Source of the DNA: Armillaria gallica
Lineage: Eukaryota > Basidiomycota > Agaricomycetes > Agaricales > Physalacriaceae
Reading direction: 5' to 3'
DNA length: 64,000 nt
NCBI GenBank assembly: GCA_037576215.1
Contig: JBANDB010000003.1
Coordinates: 3,472,001 to 3,536,000 of the forward strand
Part shown: positions 36,767-46,978 of the stretch, piece after piece
Layout of the letters: the number at the start of each line of letters is the position of its first letter
How positions within the stretch are numbered: position 1 is the stretch's first letter
Made by a program: the position numbers and the translations under genes
Notes under the pieces: generated by a model
What the model was told of the DNA's origin: nothing
The model's input: only the letters and a program-made list of their open reading frames with translations
Databases searched by the model: none

Positions 36767-37814
36767 ATGGTACTCCAAAGCATCGTCAATACTGCCCAGA
36801 ATCTTTATATTCTCACCTGGGATGTCGGTCTCTCCGTTTTCAATCTATTAACACCGAATCTCAAGCCCGGTCACGTTGTCCCAGAAGGGCACCCCGGCGC
36901 GGGTGGGTCATGGCCCGAGTATATTGCGCCCACAGAAGGCGATAGCAGGTGCTCATGCCCGGCTCTGAATGCTATGGCTAACCATGGTGAGTGGTGATGA
37001 TATACTGGAGTCGTATGTATCAACTCTTAATGATAGGCATACTACCCCATGACGGGAAAGGCATTCCGCTCCGGGAGCTAACACGACTTGTTCGGGCGAC
37101 ATTCAATTTCTCTCCTTCGTTCTGTTATTTTGTGCCATTGTTCTGTGCAAGGATATTAAAGAAGGACTACAATCAAGGTTCGAAGACCGACTCCGCTTGA
37201 AATCCACACTTCTTTTTCACTAAGGCCCTGATTATAGACAGCGTCGATCTATCCGAGCTTGATCTACACAATGGTATTGAACACGACGCGTCGCTCACAA
37301 GTGAGTATTCTCTGGCCTCCAGCCGTCTGTCTCTTACCCATTCAAAGGACAGGATCGGTATCATGAGCCAAATCAGGGAGCCCCACACATTCCCTATGTC
37401 AAAGAACTTCTCGAATCCTCTTCCGGAAAGGCGCCAGATGGTTCTGACCTTCTCACTCCCGACGACCTCGCACGTTTCTCAGCAAAGCGCCGCATTGAAG
37501 CAGCTAGCACTAACCCTGAATTCTCGTTAGATTTCGGACATAAAATGTTTGGGAGCTCCAAGTACGTTGTTTTTACGATCGTCTCTACTCGCAGCGCCCT
37601 CTGACTGTAGTAAAGCTCTTCGACGATGCTGACGATAATGGGTGGAAGAGTCAAAGATCTCGAATCATTTTTGGTCGAGGAACGTATCCCGGATGGTTGG
37701 GAGTCTAGGATTCTTACAAGGAAGGGACTGACATTCGGCGCTTTCAATAAAACTGTCTTCAATGTGGAATGGAAGACGAAGAAACTGACGGACAAGGCGA
37801 AGAAGGAGCAATAG
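36767..37814 (+). CDS. Heme-thiolate peroxidase (chloroperoxidase/unspecific peroxygenase family), copy 1
   Basis: Heme enzyme using H2O2 for halogenation or oxygen transfer. Five exons (36767-36986, 37037-37177, 37238-37300, 37348-37561, 37616-37814) give 278 aa in phase. It starts MVLQSIVNTAQNLYILTWDV, with an N-terminal hydrophobic segment. Next come PGHVVPEGHPGAGGSWPEYI and DSRCSCPALNAMANHG, where the Cys of Cys-Pro is the proximal heme ligand (Ser-Cys-Pro instead of the common Pro-Cys-Pro). Then follow ILPHDGKGIPLRELTRLVRA and FNFSPSFCYFVP. DLHNGIEHDASLTR contains the acid-base Glu and Mg-site residues of the EHD motif. Last are STNPEFSLDFGHKMF and TMLTIMGGRVKDLESFL. The 278-residue length matches short-family members. 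Its inverted paralogue lies 9 kb away. Confidence 0.92.
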
Positions 37815-38919
37815 GTTTGTGTACCCATACTACGATATTCCTTGGTTGACCATATCGTCTAGTAGTAGTTCCGGCGAGGAGCCTGTTGTCACCGATTGTG
37901 TACATGCATCATGATGCGACAACTGGCTTGAATAGCTAGCAATCTTTTCCTGTTATCCTTTCCACGTACCATGTCGTAAAGCCTCGTTCTTAATTGAATT
38001 ACCATGACTCGACCGAAGAGACCTATGGCGTGGGCACTAAAGCAATGCTGGTGAGAGCAGTTACATCTTAAAATTTCCCTCAGTGGGTCAGCTGAACTCA
38101 AAGTGAGTGCGAAGGTTTGATGTTCCCTTCTGTGGCTGACCAGGTGGACGTAACGATAGGCCGCCGATACTGAATTAACTGATACGCCGTTCAAGCGCGT
38201 GAACATCAACATCCACGAGATAGTCGATGTCTCCGAGGTTTATAGACTTCTCGTACACTGCGCACCGGAGGTGAATGAACGTGAATTTTTCATGTGCATA
38301 CCAGCTCGAATCGTTGTGGGCTGTTGTCTTCTGAGACCTTCTCTGTATTCATTAATCCAGTGCTTTTCTCTCGGGGAGCGTCTTTCACTGTCACCAGTCA
38401 GGTAACACAAGCTTGCTTCCTGTGCAATTACAGGCCCAAGAGGTCGTCATGACGGAGAAATGCTGGATTTATCATCCTCTGGAAAATGTTTCTTCGAACG
38501 TCGCGCTGTTTATTTTAGTTCCTATTGGGTGCGTTCTTCCATTTCGTGGGACTCGATTGACCCATACTAACCTAAGTTATCAGAATGTTATTCATAGAGC
38601 ACCACCATCATGTTTAGATGACGGCAGGCCACCCGACTGTCAGGTACCGTTGCGCAACAAATGATCCCACATCGTGTGCTTTAACGGCAAGCTCTTCTAC
38701 TGACCCAAAATTCCCTAGGTCTCGCGAAATTCTCAAGGTCCGGACGGTAATGGCGGCCCGCAGAATTGTAACGTCTTTATTGCAGTCCTACTATCTCGCT
38801 GCGGAATTACTGGTTCTCTCCGATGCATATCCGATTTAACAGTATATAAGACCTTCAGACAGTCCCTGGACAGTCAACCAGCTGTTGGTTGAACTGAAAT
38901 CTTCCTATATCGTTCTGAC
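37815..38919. other. Intergenic, 1.1 kb
   Basis: No gene recognised. The last 80 bases contain the TATA box of the pectate lyase, listed separately. Confidence 0.4.
38843..38849 (+). promoter_or_regulatory. TATA box of the pectate lyase gene
   Basis: TATATAA lies 71 bases before the 3' neighbour's ATG, a normal distance for a strongly expressed secreted-enzyme gene. Assignment is by position and consensus only. Confidence 0.55.
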
Positions 38920-40413
38920 ATGAAGTGGTTCGCTGCTATTTCCGCTGTTGCTGCTCTGCAATTTGTTTCCGTCATTGTAGGCGTGTTTTCCTTTGTGGTG
39001 GAACCATGCTGACTTTATTTTTTCCTAGTCTGCACCGCCGACAGTGCTTAAGAGAGCTTCGGTCAGCGATGTGGCCGCCGTCGGTTTTGCAACTTTGAAC
39101 GGAGGGTTTGGATTTATCGATCTTCTATATTCGTGCGTTGCATTGACTCTGCGTTAGAACTACTGGTGGGGCAGGCGGAACCACCACAACAGTGACGACT
39201 TTGGACGCACTCACCTCTGCTGTTTCGGGTGATAGTGCCAAGATCGTCATCATCTCTGGCTAGTCTTTATTGTTCATGAGTCAAAAAGGCACGGGCATCT
39301 GAACTTTTATACCTACAGGAACTATTTCCGGAAGCGCTGTTGTCAGGGTTGGTTCTAACACGTCTGTGCTCGGGGCGTCTGGTTCTTGTGAGTTCGATGT
39401 CTTCCCAGTTTCCGGCTTGATCCAATCATGTCTAGTGCTTGACGGTGTTGGTCTTCGTGTGCTCGACGAATCGAACGTGATCATCCGAAACGTTAAGATT
39501 CAAAAGGTACTTGCAGATGTTGGGGATGCCATTGGTATCCAGTCCGCATCTCAGGTATGGGTCGACCACGTTGATCTCTCTAGTGACAGAGACCACGACA
39601 AGGTAAGTATCCAGCCATTCTTTTTACCTCAGCCATGATTGACCATCTTCTAGGATTAGTGAGTGTGATTTTTGGCATATCAGAATGTCTAGTGAGGCTG
39701 CTGAATCTAGCTATGATGGTCTTCTCGACATCACCCATGGTTGTTACGGAATCACTGTCACCAATAGCAAGCTCTACACGCATTGGAAGGCTTCCCTCGT
39801 TGGTCATTCTGACAATAACGGCGCTGAAGACGTAGCCATCAGGGTCACTTTTGCCCTCAACTGGTGGTACGACCTCAACTCTCGCACCTCGTCTTTCAGA
39901 TTTGGTACAGGTGACTTTCTTTCTCCTATCACATCTCGCGCATGTATTCAGCGTTCTAATAGGGCACATCTTCAATAACGTTTTTGATGACAATAACGAC
40001 GGAATCAATACCCGTGATGGCGCTGAACTACTTGTTGAGAACAACGTTTGGACTGGTGAGCGATTCATTGATTGTATATCCTGGAGCACTGAGGCTGAGG
40101 AAGTTATTTGAAAGGCACCGATAAGCCTCTTTACTCCACTGACGAGGGATACGCAGTTGCCATAGGCAACGGTTAGTATGATTGACTTTTTCAAATTCGA
40201 TACTATACTTACCTATCTGTGCAGACTTCGGAGGCGCAGAAAACAGTACGTACTCAGTTCTTCAGTTCATAAGCATACCAACCAGGGTGAAATGTAGCTG
40301 CCGACGTGGGCACAATCACCGCTTCCCAACTCGGATACAGCTACAGCCTCATCGCTACGGCGTCTGTTCGTGCCACAGTTGAGGCTAATGCAGGACAAAC
40401 ACTTACATTCTGA
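38920..40413 (+). CDS. Pectate lyase, polysaccharide lyase family 1, secreted
   Basis: Ca2+-dependent beta-elimination of polygalacturonate in plant cell walls. Eleven exons give 320 aa with every phase consistent: 38920-38976, 39029-39105, 39158-39258, 39319-39387, 39436-39602, 39654-39658, 39711-39910, 39963-40055, 40115-40171, 40225-40245 and 40298-40413. A signal peptide (MKWFAAISAVAALQFVSV) is followed by a dibasic site. The beta-helix carries VWVDHVDLSSDRDHDK, DYYDGLLDITHG (Asp Ca2+ ligands), KLYTHWKASLVGHSDNN, LNSRTSSFRFGTGHIFNNVF (catalytic Arg region) and DGINTRDGAELLVENNVW. The third intron has a GC donor. A 5-base exon encodes most of Asp-Tyr; see findings. Confidence 0.9.
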
Positions 40414-40907
40414 GGAGGATTTACATCTTGCGTTTTTACAAGTTGCGCCGGTTCTCTTCCTTCCCGTACGCTGTTATTATAACATGGAAATTTTTTGATC
40501 TCCCTGGTCTCAGAGTCAGTGTACGCATGCATCATACATAAGGGAGGATGAGTTCGCGTGCCATTATGGTACCCTTTGTAAAGGCTGAATCACCCGGCAG
40601 ATAAGACGCAGCGCAAGTGCGAGTCCCGCGCGCCGCCTCTGAATCGCTGCCCTCATTTTCATTTGAGGATCTTCGAATTTCGATCTAGAAGGTGGCGCGA
40701 AGCATGTGCACCGGCGAGCCCATTTGGAGAGAAACAAAGTAAAAATGAATTGATAGAGTGGTGTCAATCAATTCCTATGAAAACTTGCTGATGAATGATC
40801 ACGGTCAGGTTCAAGACGACGTATGGTGAGAATGCCAAGTCCTACTTGTTCCTCAACATTCATCATCCACATCTCGCTCGCATCTTTGTAGATACTCGAC
40901 AGTCATT
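40414..40907. other. Intergenic, 0.5 kb
   Basis: Between the pectate lyase stop and the fucosyltransferase-like start. No gene or clear element visible. Confidence 0.4.
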
Positions 40908-42685
40908 ATGGATAGCGCGTCTCTGCAGGCCCATTCGCGAACGGACTCTTCGACCCCGCTCTGGAATAAACACAAGGACAGGGGAAGCTTCTTCATCAAA
41001 GCCGCTATTTGCGTGTCTCTGGTCGCGCTCATTTCTTTGGTTGGATTCTGGCTTTGGACATCATCAGAGCCATCGCCGTTGTTTGAATTCACCAAGAACG
41101 TCGAAGTAGATCCATTGGATCCCTTGAACTCCCTCGTTGGTGCGCCAACTGAGCACTTTGGTGGTGGGTGATAAATATCTCTATTGTTTTTTCTGTCCTC
41201 AGTTTTGCAGACAATCTACTCCCTGACATCAAATACGTCACTTCCTGGATATCTGCTGGCTGGAGTGAGTATCTCTTCGTTGAAGTAACAGTGAACACTG
41301 CTCATTTTCCTACGCAGCGAATGATGTGATGACCTATGTTAGTCGATTATGCTCGCGCTAGGCACTTGCTTGACTGAGCCGCTGACGGTTTTCACAGATC
41401 AATTTGATATATTTGGGCTTGATCACCGACCGTGTACCCATATTGCCCATGTTTACTCCCTCGCATATTGGTCCCGCTGCACCACCAATCGCATTTGGCA
41501 ACGTTTTTGATGTTCCTCGCCTTCGGCAGGCGCTGGACAGACCTATTCTTGAATGGCGAGATGTAAAAGATCCGAGCAGCGCAGAACTAGATGGGCTGGG
41601 GTGCTGGAACGTTTGGGAAGCGACATCACAAAATCATGCTCAAGGTCCCCGTGGGAGCACCGTCCTTGATCACCTGAAGCTTGGTATGGGTGATCATTTC
41701 TTGCTCGCAAAGTCGATTCCTGGTTGATCTCTTGTGCATAGACATCTCATATACGAAGCTACCGGACTGGGTCAAGCTCATTCAGAATTATGAACATGAT
41801 TCACATACTACATTTTGGACGCTGGCGAGATTCGCCTTTCCGGAGACGCGAAACACCAATCTCGTGACACCACTTCCTTCGCCAATTTTAAACGTATCAC
41901 TTCCACCGGACGAGCAGCTTCTTTGCTATGACTATTTATACTATGTCTGCGCACAACAGGTGGGTTGTAGCTGCTTCTCATAGATATGAGGCATGATACT
42001 CAATGGTTCCAGCCATTTGAATACGATCACGACTATAGTCCTGCCTGGCGTTTCGTTGCTCAACACATGCATTGGGTTCCTTCCCTCGAAGCCCTGGCGA
42101 AGACATATATCAATCGTGCACTGGGTTTGGAAGACGACGGACCCACACCTGCGGTATCATTATATTGCCTTCTCTTCTTCGTGATGTACTAAATATAGCA
42201 CAGTACATTGGTATTCATGCTCGGCACGCTGACTTCAAGAACTACTGTTGGGGTGCAACGCAAGAAGAATGTTTTCCTTCTGTGACCGTCATTGCTCGGC
42301 GAATACAAGAGATTAAGGACGAACTGCTACAAACCAAGGGTATAGATGTTAAGCATGTTATCATGACAAGTGATGAAAGGAACGCGAGTTGGTGGGAGGA
42401 GGTCGCACAGTTAGGTTGGTATGCGCCTGACCATTCTAAGACTAAGGAACTTTATGGTGATTGGTGAGCTATTGTCGTACTTGGTTTTGATTAATTGCTC
42501 TGTGTTCATCGTTGCGTAGGTACCCCCTCCTCATCGACGCAGTTATACAATCGGGAGGTGTTGGATTTGTTGGCACGGATAGATCTACTATGTCGATACT
42601 AGCTCGAAGACGGGTCGAATCGTGGCAAAATGGGGTTACGAGGACCCTTCTATGGGGGTCACCTCACGCAGATGATCATAGATAG
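40908..42685 (+). CDS. Type II membrane O-fucosyltransferase-like protein
   Basis: Predicted Golgi or secretory-pathway glycosyltransferase of the GDP-fucose protein O-fucosyltransferase type, a family expanded in Agaricomycetes. The N-terminus has a short cytosolic part (MDSASLQAHSRTDSS) and one signal anchor (AAICVSLVALISLVGFWLW). The lumenal domain starts about DNLLPDIKYVTSWISAGW and includes MTYINLIYLGLITDRVPILP, PILEWRDVKDPSSAEL, LGCWNVWEATSQNHAQGP, WRFVAQHMHWVPSLEALA, and YIGIHARHADFKNYCWGATQ, with the Arg of the substrate-binding motif. It ends with GVGFVGTDRSTMSILARRRV, the conserved family C-terminal motif. About six introns are required. Acceptor sugar or protein is unknown. Confidence 0.83.
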
Positions 42686-43156
42686 TTATATTGGGGTACC
42701 ATGCATGATTTTTACGTGCATAATAAGAGTAGGTTTTACGATGTATTGGCGGGTCAAATACATTAGACATGATTGGACGTTAGCTTTTTGTCTTAGAGGT
42801 CGTCCATAGATCGTACCCCGCATCTGCCCCAGCGTGGGAAAGTCAACCACAGAATCGGAAGTGCGGCCCGGTAAGTCTCTTCCCTCCATCAACGACGTCC
42901 GAGAAATGCAGCCTAATCATGTTCGTCAACCTCCAGCCTTCATTGTTTCCCACTACAATGTGGAATCAATACTCTCAGTGCCAAAAAAATGCGGGTCGAG
43001 CATTCTATTGAAATCCGTGGCCTGGCCTGACCCCATCAGTCTGGACCCAGCGTGATACGATTTCACAATATTAATGGAAAAAATGTGGTTCGATGGGCAG
43101 TATCGGTACATAAAGATGGCATATGTGCACGGAAACAACACCTGGCTATTCTCTCC
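42686..43156. other. Intergenic, 0.47 kb
   Basis: Promoter region of the CYP51 gene. No distinct TATA box or coding sequence was recognised. Confidence 0.35.
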
Positions 43157-45171
43157 ATGGCTCTCAACGCATCGGTACCACTCATGGACCACTTGCTCAA
43201 TGACCCAGCTCAGGTCTTCAATACGCGCTATTTCCTATATGTTCTTGTGAACATTCCAATCCTTGCGGTCGTGTTCAATATTCTGAGGCAGATGGCAAGT
43301 GTCGGTGCATCTTACTCTAAAATGGTCGATTTGACGTGGGTCACCTAAAGTTGCCTCAAGATCGCTCAAAGCCTCCGGTAGTCTTCCACTGGTTCCCGTT
43401 CATAGGCTCGAGTATCCAGTACGGCAGTGACCCATTGGCATTTTTATTTGCGTGCCAGGAAAAAGTCTGTTACTCTGGATTCCTTTGATTGATGCGGCAA
43501 CTGACGCGCCATGCAGTACGGCGACGTATTCACCTTCATTTTGCTTGGGCGTCGTGTCACTGTCGCGTTGGGAGCCAAAGGCAATAACTTTGTGTTGGGT
43601 GGAAAGTCCACGGTGTTCAATGCGGAGGATGCCTATAAGGTTCGTTCTTCGTCCAGCTACCTATGCGTTGCTTGTAGACTAAGCGTTGATTTCCAGCATA
43701 TGACCTCGCCTGTGTTTGGCGACGATGTCGTTTACGCCATACCCAATCCGCAGTTCATGGAACAGAAAAAGTTCATCAAAATTGGCTTGTCAACGGAGTC
43801 GTTCCGCACGTACGTCGGTATGTTTGAAGATGAGGTAGAGACGTACTTGAACAACGAATCTGTGTTCAAGTCCTACCAGGATCCAAAGAGCGCTGGAGAG
43901 TGGGGCTCATTTGACCCTTGTCAGGCACTTGCGGAAATCACCATCCTTACCGCAAGTAGGACCCTGCAAGGAAAGCAGATTCGTGCCGCTCTCGACAAGT
44001 CATTCGCGGATCTGATAGCTGACCTGGATGGCGGATTTACGCCAATGAACTTTTTCTTCCCTAATCTGCCTTTGGAGCACTACCGTCGACGCGATCGAGC
44101 ACATAAAAAGATCAGTGACTTTTACGTTGATATCGTCAAGCAGAGAAAAGCAAAGGGAGACGACGTGAGGCTTCAGCATATTCCCTTTTACCATTGCTGA
44201 CTGCTGTTTCAGCAAGAGTTGGATATGATCACTGCACTCAGTGGACAAGTATATCGCAGTGGCAAGCCAATGACAGACTCCGAGGTAGCACACTGCATGA
44301 TTGCTCTTCTCATGGCCGGCCAACATACTAGCGCGTCCACTGGCGCATGGGCGGTTCTTAGGTTGGCGGATAACCCTGATTTCGCGTATGAACTATTTTT
44401 TCATTCTCCATTTCTCGATAAACTGACAATTCTACTGCAGCGAGAAGCTCTACCAAGAACAAGTGAAATTCTTTGGCACGCCCGACGGAGAACTGCGCCC
44501 CATGACCTACGATGAAGCTCGCGAACTTCCGCTCATGAACGCCCTCATCCGCGAAACGCTCCGCCTGCACCCACCAATTCATGCTATCATGCGACACGTT
44601 CGGGAAGACGTTCCCGTCCCTCCATCTCTTGCTGCTCCCTCAAAGGATGGTGTGTATGTCGTGCCAAAGGGAGACTATGTTCTTGCATCACCGACAGTGA
44701 GCCACACGGACCCGCGAGTGTGGAGAAATGCTATGAAGTTTGATCCGTACAGATGGATTGACCCTGAAGGCATGGCTGCGCAGGCGCTTGAAACATATGT
44801 TGATGAGCATGGGGAGAAGATTGATTACGGGTTTGGAGCCGTTAGTAAAGGCACAGAAAGCCCATATCAGCCATTTGGAGCCGGTAGACATCGATGTGTA
44901 GGGGAACAGGTGAATTGGTTCTTCTGTTTCGTCGGACTAGCTGATTGGTTCTCTTCATAGTTTGCCTATCTACAAGTCGGGACAATTCTCGCCACACTAG
45001 TGAGGGAGCTGGAGTTCCGCTTGCCAAAGCCATTCCCCGCTAACAATTATTACGTGAGTTGATTCTCAGAACTGACATGGCCTTCACCATACTTATTATT
45101 CTTGATAGACTATGATTCCTACACCTCAAGCTCCGAGAAACGTTGAGTATCGACGAAGGCGGCGTAATTAA
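43157..45171 (+). CDS. ERG11: Lanosterol 14-alpha-demethylase, CYP51
   Basis: ER-bound P450 removing the 14-alpha methyl group of lanosterol/eburicol in ergosterol synthesis; target of azoles. Eight exons (43157-43294, 43351-43464, 43517-43639, 43697-44164, 44213-44385, 44441-44909, 44961-45053, 45109-45171) give 546 aa in phase. The membrane anchor is [20 protein letters not shown]. Then come [55 protein letters not shown], the I-helix [12 protein letters not shown], the ExxR motif in [35 protein letters not shown] with RHRCVGEQ as the heme loop, and [20 protein letters not shown]. The first intron starts GCAAGT. Whether this is the only CYP51 in the genome cannot be told here. Confidence 0.95.
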
Positions 45172-45521
45172 ATCTTCATATTAATTGTAGTACAGCTTCC
45201 GTTTATCGGGATTTATTGATGTTCTCTGTTGATTTTGAAAAGCTTGCCAGCGTATTACGCCAAGACGTCAATTCCTACGACAGATTGCATTTGCTTCGAC
45301 TGCAGGTGTCGCGTCGCACCTACTTAATGACGGTGTACAATGTCGAAGTTTCCAATTCAAAGTTGGCAATACTGCTTCTCGGTAATTACTGGGAGTGTTT
45401 TTTTAACTTGACACTGGCAGACGCAATTCTCTAGCTTTGCCTGAACAGAGAACGCATCTCAAGGTGATCTTAATTTCTACTTCTCTGGCTCAGACTTTGC
45501 AAGCATAGCTCAGTCCAATCC
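45172..45521. other. Convergent intergenic region, 0.35 kb
   Basis: Lies between the CYP51 stop and the stop of the small membrane protein on the other strand. Nothing recognised. Confidence 0.35.
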
Positions 45522-45870
45522 TCAGGTCTCGTCCTTGAGCTTACTTTTAGCAGTATGGTGTCCACCCATTTCCCTGTACCCCAACCAGTAAACGGTACCG
45601 GTCAGACCCATCAGAATGGCAACACCAAAGGCCTGTCGGATCATTTTCGTCAGTGAAAGGATCACCGGAAGCAAAATACGCACAATATTCTTCCGGCCAA
45701 AGTGTATTGCCTTGTTGTGCATGAATCCAGATGAATAATCGTAGTATGGTCTTTGCAAGGACGTAAAGCGTGTCGGCCTCATTGGAAGTATGCAGTGGGA
45801 GGTGGGATATTCTTGACGTCACGGTGCTGGCACCACGGAACGACACCAGTGACGCAAGCCGCCGATCCAT
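45522..45870 (-). CDS. Small single-span membrane protein, possibly mitochondrial
   Basis: Not assigned to a family. With two introns (donors GTCCTT and GTGCGT; acceptors AACAAG and CGACAG) the reading is MDRRLASLVSFRGASTVTSR, ISHLPLHTSNEADTLY, then AIHFGRKNI, then AFGVAILMGLTGTVYWLGYR, ending EMGGHHTAKSKLKDET. This gives about 80 residues: an Arg/Ser-rich, acid-free N-terminus that looks like a mitochondrial presequence, one hydrophobic span of about 19 residues and a charged tail. The size and layout recall small respiratory-chain subunits or assembly factors, but no signature was identified. The first intron is the less certain one. Confidence 0.5.
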
Positions 45871-45883
45871 TTCCTAGTTCGCC

Positions 45884-46090
45884 ATGGCGGCAATCGCTCG
45901 CGTCCCATCAGAGATCTTCTCCGTGATATCTTCCCACTGTCTGGAACTCTACAAACAATTACTTCAAAGTCACCCTGTATACCAACACGCCATTCTCCTT
46001 TCATCCCTCCTAAAGTTCCTCGTCACCCTGAAACACGTCGTACTTCGACAAGCCCGGCCCGCGCGCTGCTCCATTAAAGAAGTGCCATGA
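45884..46090 (+). CDS. Short open frame head-to-head with the small membrane protein
   Basis: 68 codons from ATG at 45884: MAAIARVPSEIFSVISSHCL at the start, a moderately hydrophobic segment (HAILLSSLLKFLVTLKHVVL) and a basic end. Its start is only 13 bases from the start of the divergent gene. The protein is not recognised, and an unspliced frame this short may be chance. Confidence 0.25.
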   Translation: MAAIARVPSEIFSVISSHCLELYKQLLQSHPVYQHAILLSSLLKFLVTLKHVVLRQARPARCSIKEVP

Positions 46091-46261
46091 CGCGACATCG
46101 GTCGACCGGTCACCGTCCTTCAACTAACGAAAGTTTATTCCTAATCATAGCACAACTGTTTAGGAATCGATCAACGATAACACGCGTGGTCTCACAGTGT
46201 CACCGCTGGCGTCAATATCCACCATTATATCATGTATGCGCTCATTTGCGAGTTCCTCTCG

Positions 46262-46268
46262 TATAAAG
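46262..46268 (+). promoter_or_regulatory. TATA box of the Con-6 gene
   Basis: TATAAAG lies 52 bases upstream of the Con-6 start codon. Assigned by consensus and spacing only. Confidence 0.5.
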
Positions 46269-46313
46269 GCCTGCAACGCATCGATTTGTTTTATCAATTC
46301 ATCACCTACAACC

Positions 46314-46782
46314 ATGTCTACTCAGCGCGGTATGCCTCCTTGTCTTTAACGCTTGTGTCCTTTGTCTCACCGCAGCCTCAGACACTTCTGGCAAAGATCC
46401 CGTCCGTGTAGCGGCGGGCCTCAAAGCAACCGTTCACAACCCCAACGTCTCAGAGGAAGCTAAAGAGCGCGCCACCGACCAACTGCAGCACATGCAAGGA
46501 GGTGAAGTGGACTCTCAGACTCAGACTCGCGATGCTCCTCGCGCACCCGCCGCCGATGAAGATGTCAGTTTGACTGGCAATCAGCGTGGTACGTACAGTT
46601 CTTGCCCGCACTCTTGCCGTCTGACACGCCTTCGCTAGGAGGATACAAGGCTACCTTGAAGAGTGAGGCTTCCTTGATTCTTATCCCGATGTTTTTGAGT
46701 AATCCCTTCTGTAGATCCTAACGTCTCCGAGGAAGCCAAAGAAAACGCCCGCAACATTTTAGAGGCTGACCAGGAGGAGTAA
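46314..46782 (+). CDS. con-6: Conidiation-specific protein 6 (Con-6) family
   Basis: Small hydrophilic protein that in Neurospora accumulates in spores and stressed hyphae; molecular function unknown. Four exons yield about 105 aa beginning MSTQRASDTSGKDPVRVAAG. The family repeat is present twice: GLKATVHNPNVSEEAKERAT and, after a linker, GYKATLKNPNVSEEAKENAR, with a short acidic end. Introns use GTATGC, GTACGT and GTGAGG donors. It converges on the minus-strand peroxidase, with 196 bases between the two stops. Con-6 genes are typically induced by light, starvation or development; nothing in the sequence shows this beyond the TATA box. Confidence 0.93.
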
Positions 46783-46978
46783 ATGCATTTTGATTTCGGG
46801 TAAAGCAAAGTAGGAATGTTGATTGGAAACGAAGAGTCCATCAAATTGTACGGTCGACTGTCCAATTGTACTTTTAGCCTTGCATCTGCAGAATGACAGA
46901 TCTAAAAATTATAGTTATCGATCTGAGCATCAAAGTGACACAAAAGATTTGCCTTCTCAACTACTATTTAGACCTTTA

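Noticed and set aside
36767..45171. Interpreting the peroxidase-to-CYP51 block as a secondary-metabolite gene cluster
   Set aside because: No backbone synthase (PKS, NRPS, terpene synthase) or dedicated transporter/regulator lies within the block, and CYP51 is a primary sterol enzyme.
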